Shown: positions 36,150 to 45,437, counted from the first letter of the stretch. The stretch is DNA of 64,000 bases from JASGCL01 sp965262775 (GCA_965262775.1 CBDHFT010000006.1:62001-126000); one strand, 5' to 3'. Made by a program: numbers and translations. The notes: generated from the sequence alone by a model not told the origin.

Positions 36150-36842
36150 TTACGCCGAGCCAACCACAGGAAATAGCACCGACGCCACGGCTTCATCGGC
36201 GTTATAGCCGCCCCAAACAAACAATTGAAAAGCAGGATAGATTTTATCGCATTCGCACAAGGCTTCTTCCAACACATCGGCCAATTGACCAAGGGTGAGT
36301 GTTTTTGTGCCGCGCAACGGCAACAAACAACGCCACACGGGTTTGAAATCTTCGGGCGACAAATCAACATGGCCCAATTTCATCGATTCATTCAGTTCTT
36401 GTAACAGAAAACTATAATGGTCTTTTGCCTTTTCGGGTAAGGGTAATTCGATACGCGCGGTGACATAAAAAAATTGCCGTTCGGGAATAAAAGAAAAACA
36501 AAAGCGATAACGGCACCATTCGCCCGCAATATCCAGCAACAATTCGTTATCGTTGAATTGTTCAAAATACCATGATTGTTCGCTAAAATAAGTAGCAATA
36601 ACCCCTATGGGGTTTTGTTTGCTGTTGACCCTTTTAAGACTTGGGTGCTTTAGGCTGCTTGGCGCAGCATCTTGGCGGCGCATGCTGTGATTAACCACGG
36701 GCTTATCCATCATATCCTTATCCATTATTTCGTGGGCGTTATGGCGAACGGGTGAGCGTTTGGTGATGGGGAAACTTTTCCCCCTGGCCATATTTTTTAC
36801 CATGGTGCTTGGTTGTTTTTCATTTTTTTTATAATAAGCCAT
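36150..36842 (-). CDS. YbjN-domain protein
   Basis: About 230 residues from the ATG at 36842, which has AAGGAT upstream; the open frame extends to 36905. The first 70 residues are basic and disordered-looking; the YbjN domain follows (IATYFSEQSWYFEQFNDNELLLDIAGEW, YRFCFSFIPERQFFYVTARIELPLPEK, EDFKPVWRCLLPLRG). YbjN proteins adopt a type III secretion chaperone-like fold; their role is not settled. Operon with proC. Confidence 0.85.
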   Translation of the reverse strand: MAYYKKNEKQPSTMVKNMARGKSFPITKRSPVRHNAHEIMDKDMMDKPVVNHSMRRQDAAPSSLKHPSLKRVNSKQNPIGVIATYFSEQSWYFEQFNDNELLLDIAGEWCRYRFCFSFIPERQFFYVTARIELPLPEKAKDHYSFLLQELNESMKLGHVDLSPEDFKPVWRCLLPLRGTKTLTLGQLADVLEEALCECDKIYPAFQLFVWGGYNADEAVASVLFPVVGSA

Positions 36843-36979
36843 AATAATAATCCTTAAGTGAAGACTGGTAAAAAAACTTTCGTTCGGTTGATAATTCCTC
36901 CACAACCCGCTAACGGGGGAAGGCGAATGATATTTGCAAATATCTTGCCATTTTTGATATAAATGCCATAAGGTAACCT

Positions 36980-38239
36980 ATGGATAAGACTTTTATTAAT
37001 AATATATTGAGCAGGTGGGAAATTGACCTCGATTCCCCTAGCCGTATCCTGGTTGCCATGTCGGGCGGGGTGGATAGTTCGGTGGTGGCGGCGGGGTTGC
37101 AATATTTGGGGCATGACGTATTGGGGGTAACATTGCAATTATACAACCACGGGGTGGCAACAAAAAAAAAGGGCGCGTGTTGCGCGGGCGCCGATATTGA
37201 AGACGCACGGCGTGTCGCGCAAAAAATCAACATCCCCCATTATGTATTGGATTATGAAGATAGGTTTTCGGAAACGGTGGTCGATGATTTCGTCGCCAGT
37301 TATCTGCGCGGTGAAACGCCGTTGCCCTGCGTAAGATGTAATCAAACCGTAAAATTTAACGACCTCTACACCATGGCAAAAAAATTGGGGGTGGCGGCCC
37401 TGGCGACGGGTCATTATGTCAGGCGGGTGCGCGACGCCGAGGGCAAACCACAATTGTTGGCGGCGGGGCAAAATTTCCAAAAGGACCAATCTTATTTTTT
37501 GTTTGCCACCACCCCCGCGCAATTGGATTTCTTGCGTTTCCCGCTTGGTAATATAAGCAAGGAGGAAACCCGCGCCCTGGCGGATTTTTTTGGTTTGGCG
37601 GTGGCGCAAAAACCTGACTCGCAAGATATTTGCTTTGTGCCAGGGGGCGATTACCGTGCGGTGATAAAAGAAAAACAACCCCAGGCCAACCAAGTGGGCG
37701 ATATTGTTTTAAAAAACGGCGAGGTGATAGGACAACATGACGGCGTGGTCGATTACACGGTGGGGCAGCGGCGCGGTTTAAAAATTGGCGGACGAAAGAA
37801 AAAAACGGGTGATAACCAATTGGCGGGTGAACATGACCCATTGTTCGTGTTGGCGGTTGACCCACAAAAAAATCGTGTGGTGGTTGGTGACAAAAATGAT
37901 TTGCTGGTCAGGGGGGTAACCTTGCAAGAATGTTATTGGTTGGGCGATATTACCAAATTTGCCGATTCGGTGGCGGTAAAATACCGATCCACCATGCAAC
38001 CCATTAAGGCGCGATTGATAAAAACCGATGATAAAGTCGCCGTGCAATTTGACGAACCCGCAATGGGCGTGGCGGCGGGCCAGGCATTGGTGGTGTATGG
38101 GTTGGTGGGTGAAGGCGATGCTGTGGCGGATGAAACAATATTGTCTGATAAGGGCAAAAATGGCGTAAAGAAAAACTGGCAAGTGCTGGGCGGGGGGTTT
38201 ATAACGCGCGATCATTTGCAACCTTTTTTGCCGCAATAA
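36980..38239 (+). CDS. mnmA: tRNA-specific 2-thiouridylase MnmA
   Basis: 419-residue enzyme that thiolates position 2 of wobble uridine 34 in tRNA-Lys, Glu and Gln. RILVAMSGGVDSSVVAAGL is the PP-loop; TPLPCVRCNQTVKF carries the catalytic cysteine, and DSQDICFVPGGDYR the second. C-terminal beta domain ends with GQALVVYG. Together with mnmE elsewhere in the window it completes two arms of the mnm5s2U pathway. Divergent from ybjN. Confidence 0.96.
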   Translation: MDKTFINNILSRWEIDLDSPSRILVAMSGGVDSSVVAAGLQYLGHDVLGVTLQLYNHGVATKKKGACCAGADIEDARRVAQKINIPHYVLDYEDRFSETVVDDFVASYLRGETPLPCVRCNQTVKFNDLYTMAKKLGVAALATGHYVRRVRDAEGKPQLLAAGQNFQKDQSYFLFATTPAQLDFLRFPLGNISKEETRALADFFGLAVAQKPDSQDICFVPGGDYRAVIKEKQPQANQVGDIVLKNGEVIGQHDGVVDYTVGQRRGLKIGGRKKKTGDNQLAGEHDPLFVLAVDPQKNRVVVGDKNDLLVRGVTLQECYWLGDITKFADSVAVKYRSTMQPIKARLIKTDDKVAVQFDEPAMGVAAGQALVVYGLVGEGDAVADETILSDKGKNGVKKNWQVLGGGFITRDHLQPFLPQ

Positions 38240-38370
38240 AATTCTTCGCACCCATGTTATTTATTAACTTTTAACAGCAAATGCACTTTACCTTTTATTA
38301 AATGCAGTATATAGTATTCAGGAATAAAATAAGATACAGATAGATAGAATAATAATATTTAATATAAGCA

Positions 38371-39126
38371 ATGATTAATAAAAAAATCATCGGGGATAAG
38401 GCGGGAGAAATCTTAAAATCCGTGCCGCGCACCGCGCTTGATGTTGCCAAAACAAGCGGTGGCGCCATGGTCGATTCGGCTGGCCATTTGGCGGGGCAAT
38501 TGGCCGATAAAGTTAAAACCGTTGCCACCAATGTAGCAGAACAAGCCATGCAACCGCTGAAGGATGCGACCGATAAGGTGTTGAATCGCTCAACCGCGCG
38601 CGTGCTTAACCCGCATTACGCCCACCGCAAATCGCAATATAGTTATGACGATTTGATAACATGCGGCAACGGCAAATTATTTGGCGCGGGCAACCCGCAA
38701 CTACCCCTGCCCAACATGTTAATGTTTGACCGCATTACCAAGGTTAATGAGGGCGGTATTTTTGGTAAGGGTGAAATTATTGCCGAATTGGATATTAAAA
38801 AAAATCTTTGGTTTTTTGATTGCCATTTTAAAGGCGACCCCGTGATGCCAGGTTGCTTGGGGCTGGATGCTTTGTGGCAATTGTTGGGTTTTTATTTGGG
38901 TTGGCTGGGCGGCGTGGGTAAGGGGCGCGCGCTGGGCCTTGGTGAATTGAAATTCACGGGCGAGGTTTTGCCGACCGCCAAATTGGTAACCTATAAGGTG
39001 CATATCAAACGGTTGGTGCTGAATCGCCTTATCATGGGCGTGGGCGATGGCGAATTGTTGGTTGATGACAAATTGGTCTATCAAGCCAAGGATTTAAAGG
39101 TAGGATTGTTTTCGGCGAAGGCGTAG
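38371..39126 (+). CDS. fabA: 3-hydroxydecanoyl-ACP dehydratase/isomerase FabA with an N-terminal extension
   Basis: Introduces the cis double bond in unsaturated fatty acid synthesis. The FabA hot-dog domain begins at SQYSYDDLITCGNGKLFGAG (about residue 88) and holds the active-site WFFDCHFKGDPVMPGCLGLDALWQL. The preceding 80 or so residues are not part of normal FabA (usually about 170 residues): an amphipathic, Ala/Lys/Val-rich helical stretch (GHLAGQLADKVKTVATNVAEQAM) resembling phasin- or LEA-like repeats. I kept the ATG at 38371; a GTG near codon 78 would give a canonical-length protein. First gene of the fab operon. Confidence 0.92.
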   Translation: MINKKIIGDKAGEILKSVPRTALDVAKTSGGAMVDSAGHLAGQLADKVKTVATNVAEQAMQPLKDATDKVLNRSTARVLNPHYAHRKSQYSYDDLITCGNGKLFGAGNPQLPLPNMLMFDRITKVNEGGIFGKGEIIAELDIKKNLWFFDCHFKGDPVMPGCLGLDALWQLLGFYLGWLGGVGKGRALGLGELKFTGEVLPTAKLVTYKVHIKRLVLNRLIMGVGDGELLVDDKLVYQAKDLKVGLFSAKA

Positions 39127-39253
39127 ACTGACGACAACTTTATCATGGCATGCCATTGGCTGGTTATCTTGACAGAATTTTATTTTTTGCTTACTATGAA
39201 TTCATGATGGGCAAAATAGCCGAAGAAATATAAATCTATAGATAAAAAACTGA

Positions 39254-39574
39254 ATGAAAAAAACAATAAGCAATTCCAAAAATAGTCGCGTAGGTTCGGC
39301 TAGCGGTCGTGATAAGTTTGCGGCGCATCAGTCTTTTTTTGTTTCGACTTCGCCTTCGGCAATGAAAATGATTGGTGAAATGGTAACAAATTTTTATGCT
39401 CCTTTTTCATTTTTTCCTAAGCATGATAAGGAAACATTTTTTGCGCAGATGATAAATAATAATATTATATTAGAAAATGATTATGCAAAAATTTATCATG
39501 ACATGGCAGAAGCAACCAAGATGTTTAGACAAGAAATAAATAATGAATTAGGCAACGTGGCGGACAATAAATAA
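39254..39574 (+). CDS. Hypothetical protein inside the fab operon
   Basis: 106 residues, not recognised. Basic serine-rich N-terminus, then a helical region (SPSAMKMIGEMVTNFYAPFSFFPKHDKETFFAQM) and an amphipathic C-terminus (IYHDMAEATKMFRQEINNELG) that could form a short coiled coil. Its stop codon shares a base with the start of the next gene (TAATG at 39572-39576), so the two are translationally coupled. Visibly more AT-rich than fabA and fabB. It has no obvious link to fatty acid synthesis. Confidence 0.6.
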   Translation: MKKTISNSKNSRVGSASGRDKFAAHQSFFVSTSPSAMKMIGEMVTNFYAPFSFFPKHDKETFFAQMINNNIILENDYAKIYHDMAEATKMFRQEINNELGNVADNK

Positions 39575-39975
39575 TGAAAAGATTAAAAAAGAAACCAACT
39601 ATTGTTACCAAACCATCAACCATTTTGCGCTCACGCATCAATGATGGAACAACAAAGGAAGGCAAGATAATTGCTATGAGTATGCAACGCTCCGCCCCTT
39701 TACCACCGCCTCAGGAGATTGAACATTACAATAAAATGATTCCTAATGCAGGGATAAGATTCATGAAAATGGTTGAGCGCAGGGTTTATCATTCGATTAC
39801 TTTGGAATATTTAAAATATTTATTGGGCGCGGGCGTTTCTCTGTTGTTTTTATGGGTTGGTTATCTGTTGGCTATAAATGGGCATGAAATTGTGGCAGTC
39901 GTTTTATATGGCGGCGGTAGCTTAGGTGTGGTATTTAACTTTCTTATTGCTTTATTAAAAAAAAATGACCGCTAA
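39574..39975 (+). CDS. DUF2335 membrane protein
   Basis: 133 residues: basic N-terminus, then PLPPPQEIEHYNKMIPNAGIRFMKMVERR, a typical DUF2335 pattern, and two C-terminal membrane helices (about 78-97 and 102-125) separated by a short turn (INGHEIVA). DUF2335 proteins are small predicted membrane proteins of unknown function, scattered in distribution. It overlaps the fabB start by 11 bases and is coupled to the gene before it, so the pair sits firmly within the operon. Confidence 0.78.
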   Translation: MKRLKKKPTIVTKPSTILRSRINDGTTKEGKIIAMSMQRSAPLPPPQEIEHYNKMIPNAGIRFMKMVERRVYHSITLEYLKYLLGAGVSLLFLWVGYLLAINGHEIVAVVLYGGGSLGVVFNFLIALLKKNDR

Positions 39976-41212
39976 TCAAAATTCTTTTAAACTCAATCGC
40001 GTTGTCGTGACGGGCATTGGCATTGTCAGCTCTATCGGCAATAACCAGGCCGAGGTTTTGCAATCTTTAAAAACTGGCAAATCGGGTATTACCTTCAATC
40101 CCACTTTCCCCGAAGTTGGCATGCGTAGCCATGTTTCGGGGCAACCGACACTCAAACCCAGCGATGTTATCGATAAGCGCGATTTTCGTTTTATGGGCGA
40201 TGGCGCGGGTTGGAATTTTATTGCGCTGCAAGATGCTATCAAGGATGCAGGCCTAACCGAGCAAGAGGTCAGCCATGAAAGAACGGGCCTGGTCACGGGT
40301 TCGGGCGGTCCATCAACCAGCCATATGTTGGAGGGGTGGGATACCGCCCGTGCCAAGGGCTCACGCCGCGTCAGCCCCTTCATTGTGCCGCGCGCCATGT
40401 CGTCGACCAATTCGGCTACCTTGGCCACGCCATTTAAAATTCGTGGCGTTAATTATTCTATTACCTCGGCCTGTTCCACATCGGCCCATTGTGTTGGCCA
40501 TGGGGCGGAACTTATCCAATGGGGTAAGCAAGATATTGTTTTTGCGGGTGGCGGTGAAGAAATGCACTGGACATTGGCGGTGATGTTTGATGCCATGGCG
40601 GCATTGTCGGTTGGGCATAATGACGACCCAGCCAAAGCATCGCGTGCTTATGATAAAAATCGTGATGGGTTTGTTATTGCGGCGGGCGGCGGTATGTTGG
40701 TGTTAGAAAATTATGACCACGCCAAGGCACGCGGCGCGCAGATATATGCCGAACTTATCGGTTATGGTGCCAATTCAGACGGGTATGACATGGTTCAGCC
40801 ATCGGGCGAAGGGGCGATACGTTGTATGCAAATGGCAACCGCGGGGTTAGAACGGAAAATAGATTATGTTAACACCCACGGCACATCGACCCCTGTGGGC
40901 GACGCGAAGGAAGGCGAAGCCCTGACCAAGTTTTTTGGCGGGGTGGATAAAGTGCCGACCTTTTCTTCCACCAAATCCATGACGGGGCATAGTTTGGGTG
41001 CGGCGGGGGTGCAGGAAGCCATCTATAGCATATTGATGATGAAGCATGATTTTATTGCGCCATCGATAAATATTGACGAATTGGCACCTGCCTTCCATGG
41101 GTTGGATATTGCAATGGAAACAAAAAACAATGTCAAACTTAACACCGTCATGTCCAACAGTTTTGGTTTCGGTGGCACCAACGCTTGCCTTGTGTTTGGT
41201 AAGGTTGAATAA
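39965..41212 (+). CDS. fabB: 3-oxoacyl-ACP synthase I
   Basis: Elongating condensing enzyme, 415 residues, needed with FabA for unsaturated fatty acids. SITSACSTSAHCVGHGAEL contains the nucleophile cysteine; NTHGTSTPVGDAKEGEAL and KSMTGHSLGAAGVQE supply the two catalytic histidines, and NSFGFGGTNACLVF closes the fold. Its ATG lies within the end of the DUF2335 gene, so initiation is probably coupled. Followed by a short tandem repeat and fabI. Confidence 0.96.
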   Translation: MTANQNSFKLNRVVVTGIGIVSSIGNNQAEVLQSLKTGKSGITFNPTFPEVGMRSHVSGQPTLKPSDVIDKRDFRFMGDGAGWNFIALQDAIKDAGLTEQEVSHERTGLVTGSGGPSTSHMLEGWDTARAKGSRRVSPFIVPRAMSSTNSATLATPFKIRGVNYSITSACSTSAHCVGHGAELIQWGKQDIVFAGGGEEMHWTLAVMFDAMAALSVGHNDDPAKASRAYDKNRDGFVIAAGGGMLVLENYDHAKARGAQIYAELIGYGANSDGYDMVQPSGEGAIRCMQMATAGLERKIDYVNTHGTSTPVGDAKEGEALTKFFGGVDKVPTFSSTKSMTGHSLGAAGVQEAIYSILMMKHDFIAPSINIDELAPAFHGLDIAMETKNNVKLNTVMSNSFGFGGTNACLVFGKVE

Positions 41213-41270
41213 AAATTCCAAATAAAACTTCCAAATAAAAATTCCAAATAAAACTTCCAAATAAAAATTC
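41209..41270. repeat. 13-bp tandem repeat between fabB and fabI
   Basis: Nearly five copies of ATAAAAATTCCAA alternating with ATAAAACTTCCAA, so the true period is about 26 bases. It starts at the fabB stop codon and fills most of the 95-base gap to fabI. Confidence 0.85.
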
Positions 41271-41307
41271 TTGATAAAATTAAAGATAAAAAAACAGGTT
41301 TAAGCAT

Positions 41308-42099
41308 ATGACAGCAATTAACAATATCATGGCGGGCAAAAAATGTTTAATCATGGGTGTCGCCAACGAACGATCCATTGCCTGGGGCATAGCGCAAAAA
41401 TTACACCAAGCGGGCGCGGAATTATTCTTCACCTATCAAAATGATGTTTATGGTTCACGGGTTGCACCGTTGGTGAAGGAATTAACGGGGAAGGATAACA
41501 TCATCCCCTGCAGCGTTGAAAAGAATAATGACATCGAGCAAGCCATTAAAACCGCCCATGAAAAATTGGGCGGGTTGGATGCGGTGGTTCACAGCCTGGC
41601 TTTTTCTGATAAAAATGAATTGGACGGTCGATTTGTAAATACCAGCAGGGATAATTTTTTGAAATCGATGGAGGTATCTTGTTATTCATTCATTGCCACG
41701 GCGCGTGCCGCCGCCAGCGTTATGAACAACGGTGGTTCGTTGTTAACATTAAGTTACGAAGGTGCCAGCCGCGTCATGAAAAATTATAATGTGATGGGGG
41801 TTTGTAAGGCGGCGTTGGAGGCATCGGTGCGTTATTTGGCGGATGATTTGGGCGGGGCGGGCATTCGTGTTAATGCCCTGTCGGCGGGACCTATGAAAAC
41901 CTTGGCGGGTTCGGCGGTTGCTTCGGGGCGCGCCACATTTAATTGGCAAGGCGACAACAACCCATTGCGCCGCAACATGACATTGGGCGACATTGGTGGG
42001 TCGGCGTTGTATTTATTATCCGATCTATCGGCGGGTGTAACGGGAGAGGTTCATTTTGTCGATGGCGGTTATAATATAGTCGGCATGATGGCGATGTAA
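41308..42099 (+). CDS. fabI: Enoyl-ACP reductase (NADH), FabI
   Basis: 263-residue SDR-fold enzyme performing the last step of each fatty acid elongation cycle; target class of triclosan and related inhibitors. GVANERSIAWGIAQ is the FabI cofactor loop, LSYEGASRVMKNYNVMGVCKAAL contains the Tyr-x6-Lys catalytic pair, and LSAGPMKTLAGSAV the substrate loop. Third enzyme of the fabA-fabB-fabI order well known in alphaproteobacteria. Confidence 0.96.
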   Translation: MTAINNIMAGKKCLIMGVANERSIAWGIAQKLHQAGAELFFTYQNDVYGSRVAPLVKELTGKDNIIPCSVEKNNDIEQAIKTAHEKLGGLDAVVHSLAFSDKNELDGRFVNTSRDNFLKSMEVSCYSFIATARAAASVMNNGGSLLTLSYEGASRVMKNYNVMGVCKAALEASVRYLADDLGGAGIRVNALSAGPMKTLAGSAVASGRATFNWQGDNNPLRRNMTLGDIGGSALYLLSDLSAGVTGEVHFVDGGYNIVGMMAM

Positions 42100-42269
42100 G
42101 GCCGATTTGCCGTTTTTATATCCACAACCTGCCGTCAAAAAAATGATATTAAAGGGGTTGTTATAAACTGCTTTTGGTTGTAATATATAGATATATCAAC
42201 AACGTAATATAGTATAAATATAATATAAAATGGTTCAGGGTTGATATTCATCAACTGGCGACATACGCG

Positions 42270-42353
42270 AAAATACGCAAGAAAATACAAAAGAAAACAC
42301 AGGGGAAAATACACAAGAAAATACACAAGAAAATACATAGGGGGACACAGGGA
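42270..42353 (+). repeat. 12-bp tandem repeat in the leader of the outer-membrane protein gene at 42356
   Basis: Six imperfect dodecamers of the form AAAATACRCAAG (42270-42341), then a G-rich variant (GGGACACAGGGA, 42342-42353), ending two bases before the start codon. The ribosome site must lie in the last units, so copy number would set the distance between promoter and start. Confidence 0.8.
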
Positions 42354-42355
42354 CA

Positions 42356-43510
42356 ATGGTATCGCTTTCATCTTTTCGTTTTTCATGGCTGGCGCCATTG
42401 GTAATATCATTGACGCGTATCCTTCGCTTGGCGAGCATCATTTTTATTGTGGCTTCGTTTTTAACCAACCAAGCACGGGCCCAGGTGGTGGTTGACCAAA
42501 ATTTGCAGGAGCTTAACCCCAAGCCTGTTAAGAAAATTCAAAAGTCTAATGATACTAATAACACATTGCGCACTAACCCGCCCAAGGTTAAAACATTCGT
42601 CGCGCCCGTTGCCAATTTTGACGAAAATTTTGCAAACGATCAAACGCCAGCCAACCCCGCCAAACAAAATAATGCGGATGATTACACCCGCGGCCGTCAG
42701 GGCTTTACCCTTTATCCCTTGGGCGGTATTTTGTTACCCGTTCGCCCGTTAAAAATTACCAACTACACCGACGACGACGATGGATCGGACAATACTGCCG
42801 CGGATCAAATTGCTTATAATAAAAAACTGTTTGCCAACCGTGGCTCCGCCGAATTAAAGGGGAATTTGGGTTATGGTGGCGGATTGGGTTTTGCCTATGA
42901 TTTTGGCGGGGTTGGTTTATCGCTGAATGGCTACGCCGCTTATATGTTGCAAACTGCTTCGTGGTCAATGGATACCAGCACCGACAGTTATATCAGCAAC
43001 ATTGTCAATCCTGGCATCCTTAAACAGGGGTGGGATTTGAAATCGAATAATATCATTGCCGCCATCGGGCTTTATTATAATATTTTTTTGGGTGATACCA
43101 TGTCGATAGGGGTTGGCGGCGACGCGGGGATAAATTATGTCCTTGCGACTTTAACTTATAATTCACAACATCGGGTGGTGGTGACGCCCGCGGGTGGTGC
43201 CACCGATTCTGGCTTATCGAATACGGCGCAAACCGCAAAAATATCGGGGGTGCAGTATTTCGTGGCGCCACGTATCAATATTGATTTTTATATTCCGTTG
43301 TATCAAATGGGGGCGGCGCGCCCAACCCTGTCCGCGCTTATTATTAATTTGTATGCTTCCTATTATTATCCATTCAACGCCAGCAAATTTTCTTTTGACC
43401 CCAATGCCCGAGACAGCAATGGTCGGCCCAGCGGCACCACCCGCACGGGCGAAATTCAGGGCATAGGCGAAGGAATCGTTGCGGGCATCGGGCTTGGGTT
43501 ACAATTTTAA
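42356..43510 (+). CDS. Outer-membrane beta-barrel protein
   Basis: 384 residues. A long signal peptide ends near NQARAQ (about residue 44); residues 45-120 are a polar linker rich in Asn, Lys and Pro; the rest is beta-barrel-like (GGGLGFAYDFGGVGLSLNGYAAYML, IGVGGDAGINYVLATLTYN), ending in GIGLGLQF with terminal phenylalanine. Resembles other surface-antigen barrels in the window but is not a close paralog. An in-frame TTG at 42411 would shorten the signal peptide. Leader contains a dodecamer repeat. Confidence 0.78.
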   Translation: MVSLSSFRFSWLAPLVISLTRILRLASIIFIVASFLTNQARAQVVVDQNLQELNPKPVKKIQKSNDTNNTLRTNPPKVKTFVAPVANFDENFANDQTPANPAKQNNADDYTRGRQGFTLYPLGGILLPVRPLKITNYTDDDDGSDNTAADQIAYNKKLFANRGSAELKGNLGYGGGLGFAYDFGGVGLSLNGYAAYMLQTASWSMDTSTDSYISNIVNPGILKQGWDLKSNNIIAAIGLYYNIFLGDTMSIGVGGDAGINYVLATLTYNSQHRVVVTPAGGATDSGLSNTAQTAKISGVQYFVAPRINIDFYIPLYQMGAARPTLSALIINLYASYYYPFNASKFSFDPNARDSNGRPSGTTRTGEIQGIGEGIVAGIGLGLQF

Positions 43511-43687
43511 TTTCGCCCGCACCCATTTTATTAAGCCCCCATTATTAAGCCAACCATTCCCCCATCTTGGCTTGGGCATCGGGCAATGGGTAATGAACAA
43601 TGGGCAAATAGGTAAATGGGCAACAAAAATGGCGATATTGTTAACTGCTCCTTGCCAAGCCATTTTATTTTTGCTTTAACAAATATC

Positions 43688-45364
43688 ATGGCATCGCAAT
43701 TTGTTTATTTTATGCAAAACGTGGGTAAGGCTTACCCTGGCGGCAAGGAAGTTTTGCGCAACATCAACCTGCAATTTTTGCCTGGGGTCAAAATTGGTAT
43801 TTTGGGTGAAAATGGCGCGGGGAAATCTAGCCTGTTAAAAATTATGGCGGGGGTCGATAAAGACATAACGGGCGAGGCTTGGGCGGCCGATGGCATCACC
43901 GTGGGATATTTGGCCCAGGAACCAAAACTCAACCCCGATTTAACGGTGGGTGAAAATGTTATGTTGGGTTTGGGCGATTTGAAAGATTTGGTGGTGGGGT
44001 TTGAACAGGTTTCGGCAAAATTGGGGGAGGTAACCGACCCCGACGAAATGGAAAAATTATTGGCGCGCCAAGCCGAATTAAGCGACCAAATCACCCACGC
44101 CGATGCTTGGGATTTGCAAGGCACGATGCAGGTTGCGATGGACGCGTTGCGTTGCCCACCCGAAGATTGGGATGTTAAAAATTTATCGGGCGGTGAAATG
44201 CGTCGGGTCGCCCTGTGCCAATTGTTATTACAACGCCCCGACATGTTGTTGTTGGACGAACCCACCAACCATTTGGACGCTGATTCGATTGCATGGTTAG
44301 AAAGATTTTTAGAAGATTACAAAGGCACGGTTGTCATGGTAACCCACGACCGTTATTTTTTGGACAATGTAACGGGTTGGATTTTGGAATTGGACCGCGG
44401 CAGCGGCATCCCCTATCAAGGGAATTATTCTTCATGGCTTGACCAAAAACAAAAAAGATTGGTGCAGGAAGGCAAAGCCGAATCCGCCCGCATGAAATTT
44501 TTAAAAGACGAAGAACAATGGATAAAATCAAACCCGAAGGCACGCCAAGCAAAATCGCAAGCGCGGATTAATGCTTACGAAGAAATGTTACAACAGAGCA
44601 CGACCAAAAAACAAACCACCGATTCATTATTCATTCCGCCAGGCCCCCGATTGGGGCATGTGGTGGTGGAGGCTAAAAACCTCACCAAGGCCTATGGCGA
44701 CAAATTGTTGTTTGACAATTTATCTTTTGCCATTCCCCCTGGCGCGGTGGTGGGTATTATTGGCGCCAACGGTGTGGGTAAAACCACGTTGTTTCGTTTG
44801 TTGTCGGGGCAAGAAAAGCCCGATGGCGGCGATATTGTGGTGGGGGAAACGGTCACAATTGGTTATCAAGACCAACGGCGCGATTCCCTTAACCCCAGCA
44901 AAAGCGTGTGGGAAGAAATTTCCAATGGGTTAGATAATTTGGAAGTGGGGGGGCGGGTTTTCCCGTCGCGCGGTTATGTTGGGTTGTTCAATTTTAAAGG
45001 CGCCGACCAACAGAAAAAAGTTGGCTTGCTATCGGGTGGCGAACGCAACCGTATTCATTTGGCCAAGGTTTTAAAATCGGGCGGGAATTTGTTATTGCTT
45101 GACGAACCGACCAATGATTTGGACGTTGAAACATTACGCGCGTTGGAAGAAGCAATTTTAGAATTTGCGGGTTCGGCGGTTATTATCAGCCACGACCGAA
45201 TGTTTTTGGACAAATTGGCCAGCCATATTTTGGCGTTTGAAGATGATTCGTCGGTGATGTTTTGGCCAGGCAATTACGAAAGTTATGTTGCCGACCGCAA
45301 ACGCCGCCTTGGCACCGACGCCGACAAACCCCACCGACCAAAATTTAGGAAGTTTAGTAGGTAG
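43688..45364 (+). CDS. ettA: Energy-dependent translational throttle protein EttA (ABC-F ATPase)
   Basis: 558 residues with two ABC domains and no membrane part; binds the ribosomal E site and gates entry into elongation according to ATP/ADP. First domain Walker A GENGAGKSS, signature LSGGEMRR, Walker B LLLDEPTNHLDA; second GANGVGKTT, LSGGERNR, LLLDEPTNDLDV. The N-terminus FVYFMQNVGKAYPGGKEVLRNI and the arm segment between domains fit EttA rather than Uup or YheS. Start at 43688 matches the family; the open frame extends to 43616. A terminator follows. Confidence 0.95.
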   Translation: MASQFVYFMQNVGKAYPGGKEVLRNINLQFLPGVKIGILGENGAGKSSLLKIMAGVDKDITGEAWAADGITVGYLAQEPKLNPDLTVGENVMLGLGDLKDLVVGFEQVSAKLGEVTDPDEMEKLLARQAELSDQITHADAWDLQGTMQVAMDALRCPPEDWDVKNLSGGEMRRVALCQLLLQRPDMLLLDEPTNHLDADSIAWLERFLEDYKGTVVMVTHDRYFLDNVTGWILELDRGSGIPYQGNYSSWLDQKQKRLVQEGKAESARMKFLKDEEQWIKSNPKARQAKSQARINAYEEMLQQSTTKKQTTDSLFIPPGPRLGHVVVEAKNLTKAYGDKLLFDNLSFAIPPGAVVGIIGANGVGKTTLFRLLSGQEKPDGGDIVVGETVTIGYQDQRRDSLNPSKSVWEEISNGLDNLEVGGRVFPSRGYVGLFNFKGADQQKKVGLLSGGERNRIHLAKVLKSGGNLLLLDEPTNDLDVETLRALEEAILEFAGSAVIISHDRMFLDKLASHILAFEDDSSVMFWPGNYESYVADRKRRLGTDADKPHRPKFRKFSR

Positions 45365-45437
45365 GATATTAATGATAGAATTCCAATTTAGCGAACTTGA
45401 CTTTATTGAGAAAAAATATTAAGCTGAGAATGTAATA

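Noticed and set aside
41023..41307. Minus-strand frame rich in FYLEFLFGSFIWNF repeats over the fabB end
   Set aside because: It is the translation of the 13-bp tandem repeat plus the antisense of fabB; no ribosome site or family match.
41209..42353. CRISPR-like arrays at the short tandem repeats
   Set aside because: Units are 12-13 bases with no spacers, and there are no cas genes in the window.
42235..42522. Minus-strand frame with VFSCVFSCVFS repeats
   Set aside because: Produced by the dodecamer repeat in the leader of the 42356 gene; the periodic translation is an artefact.
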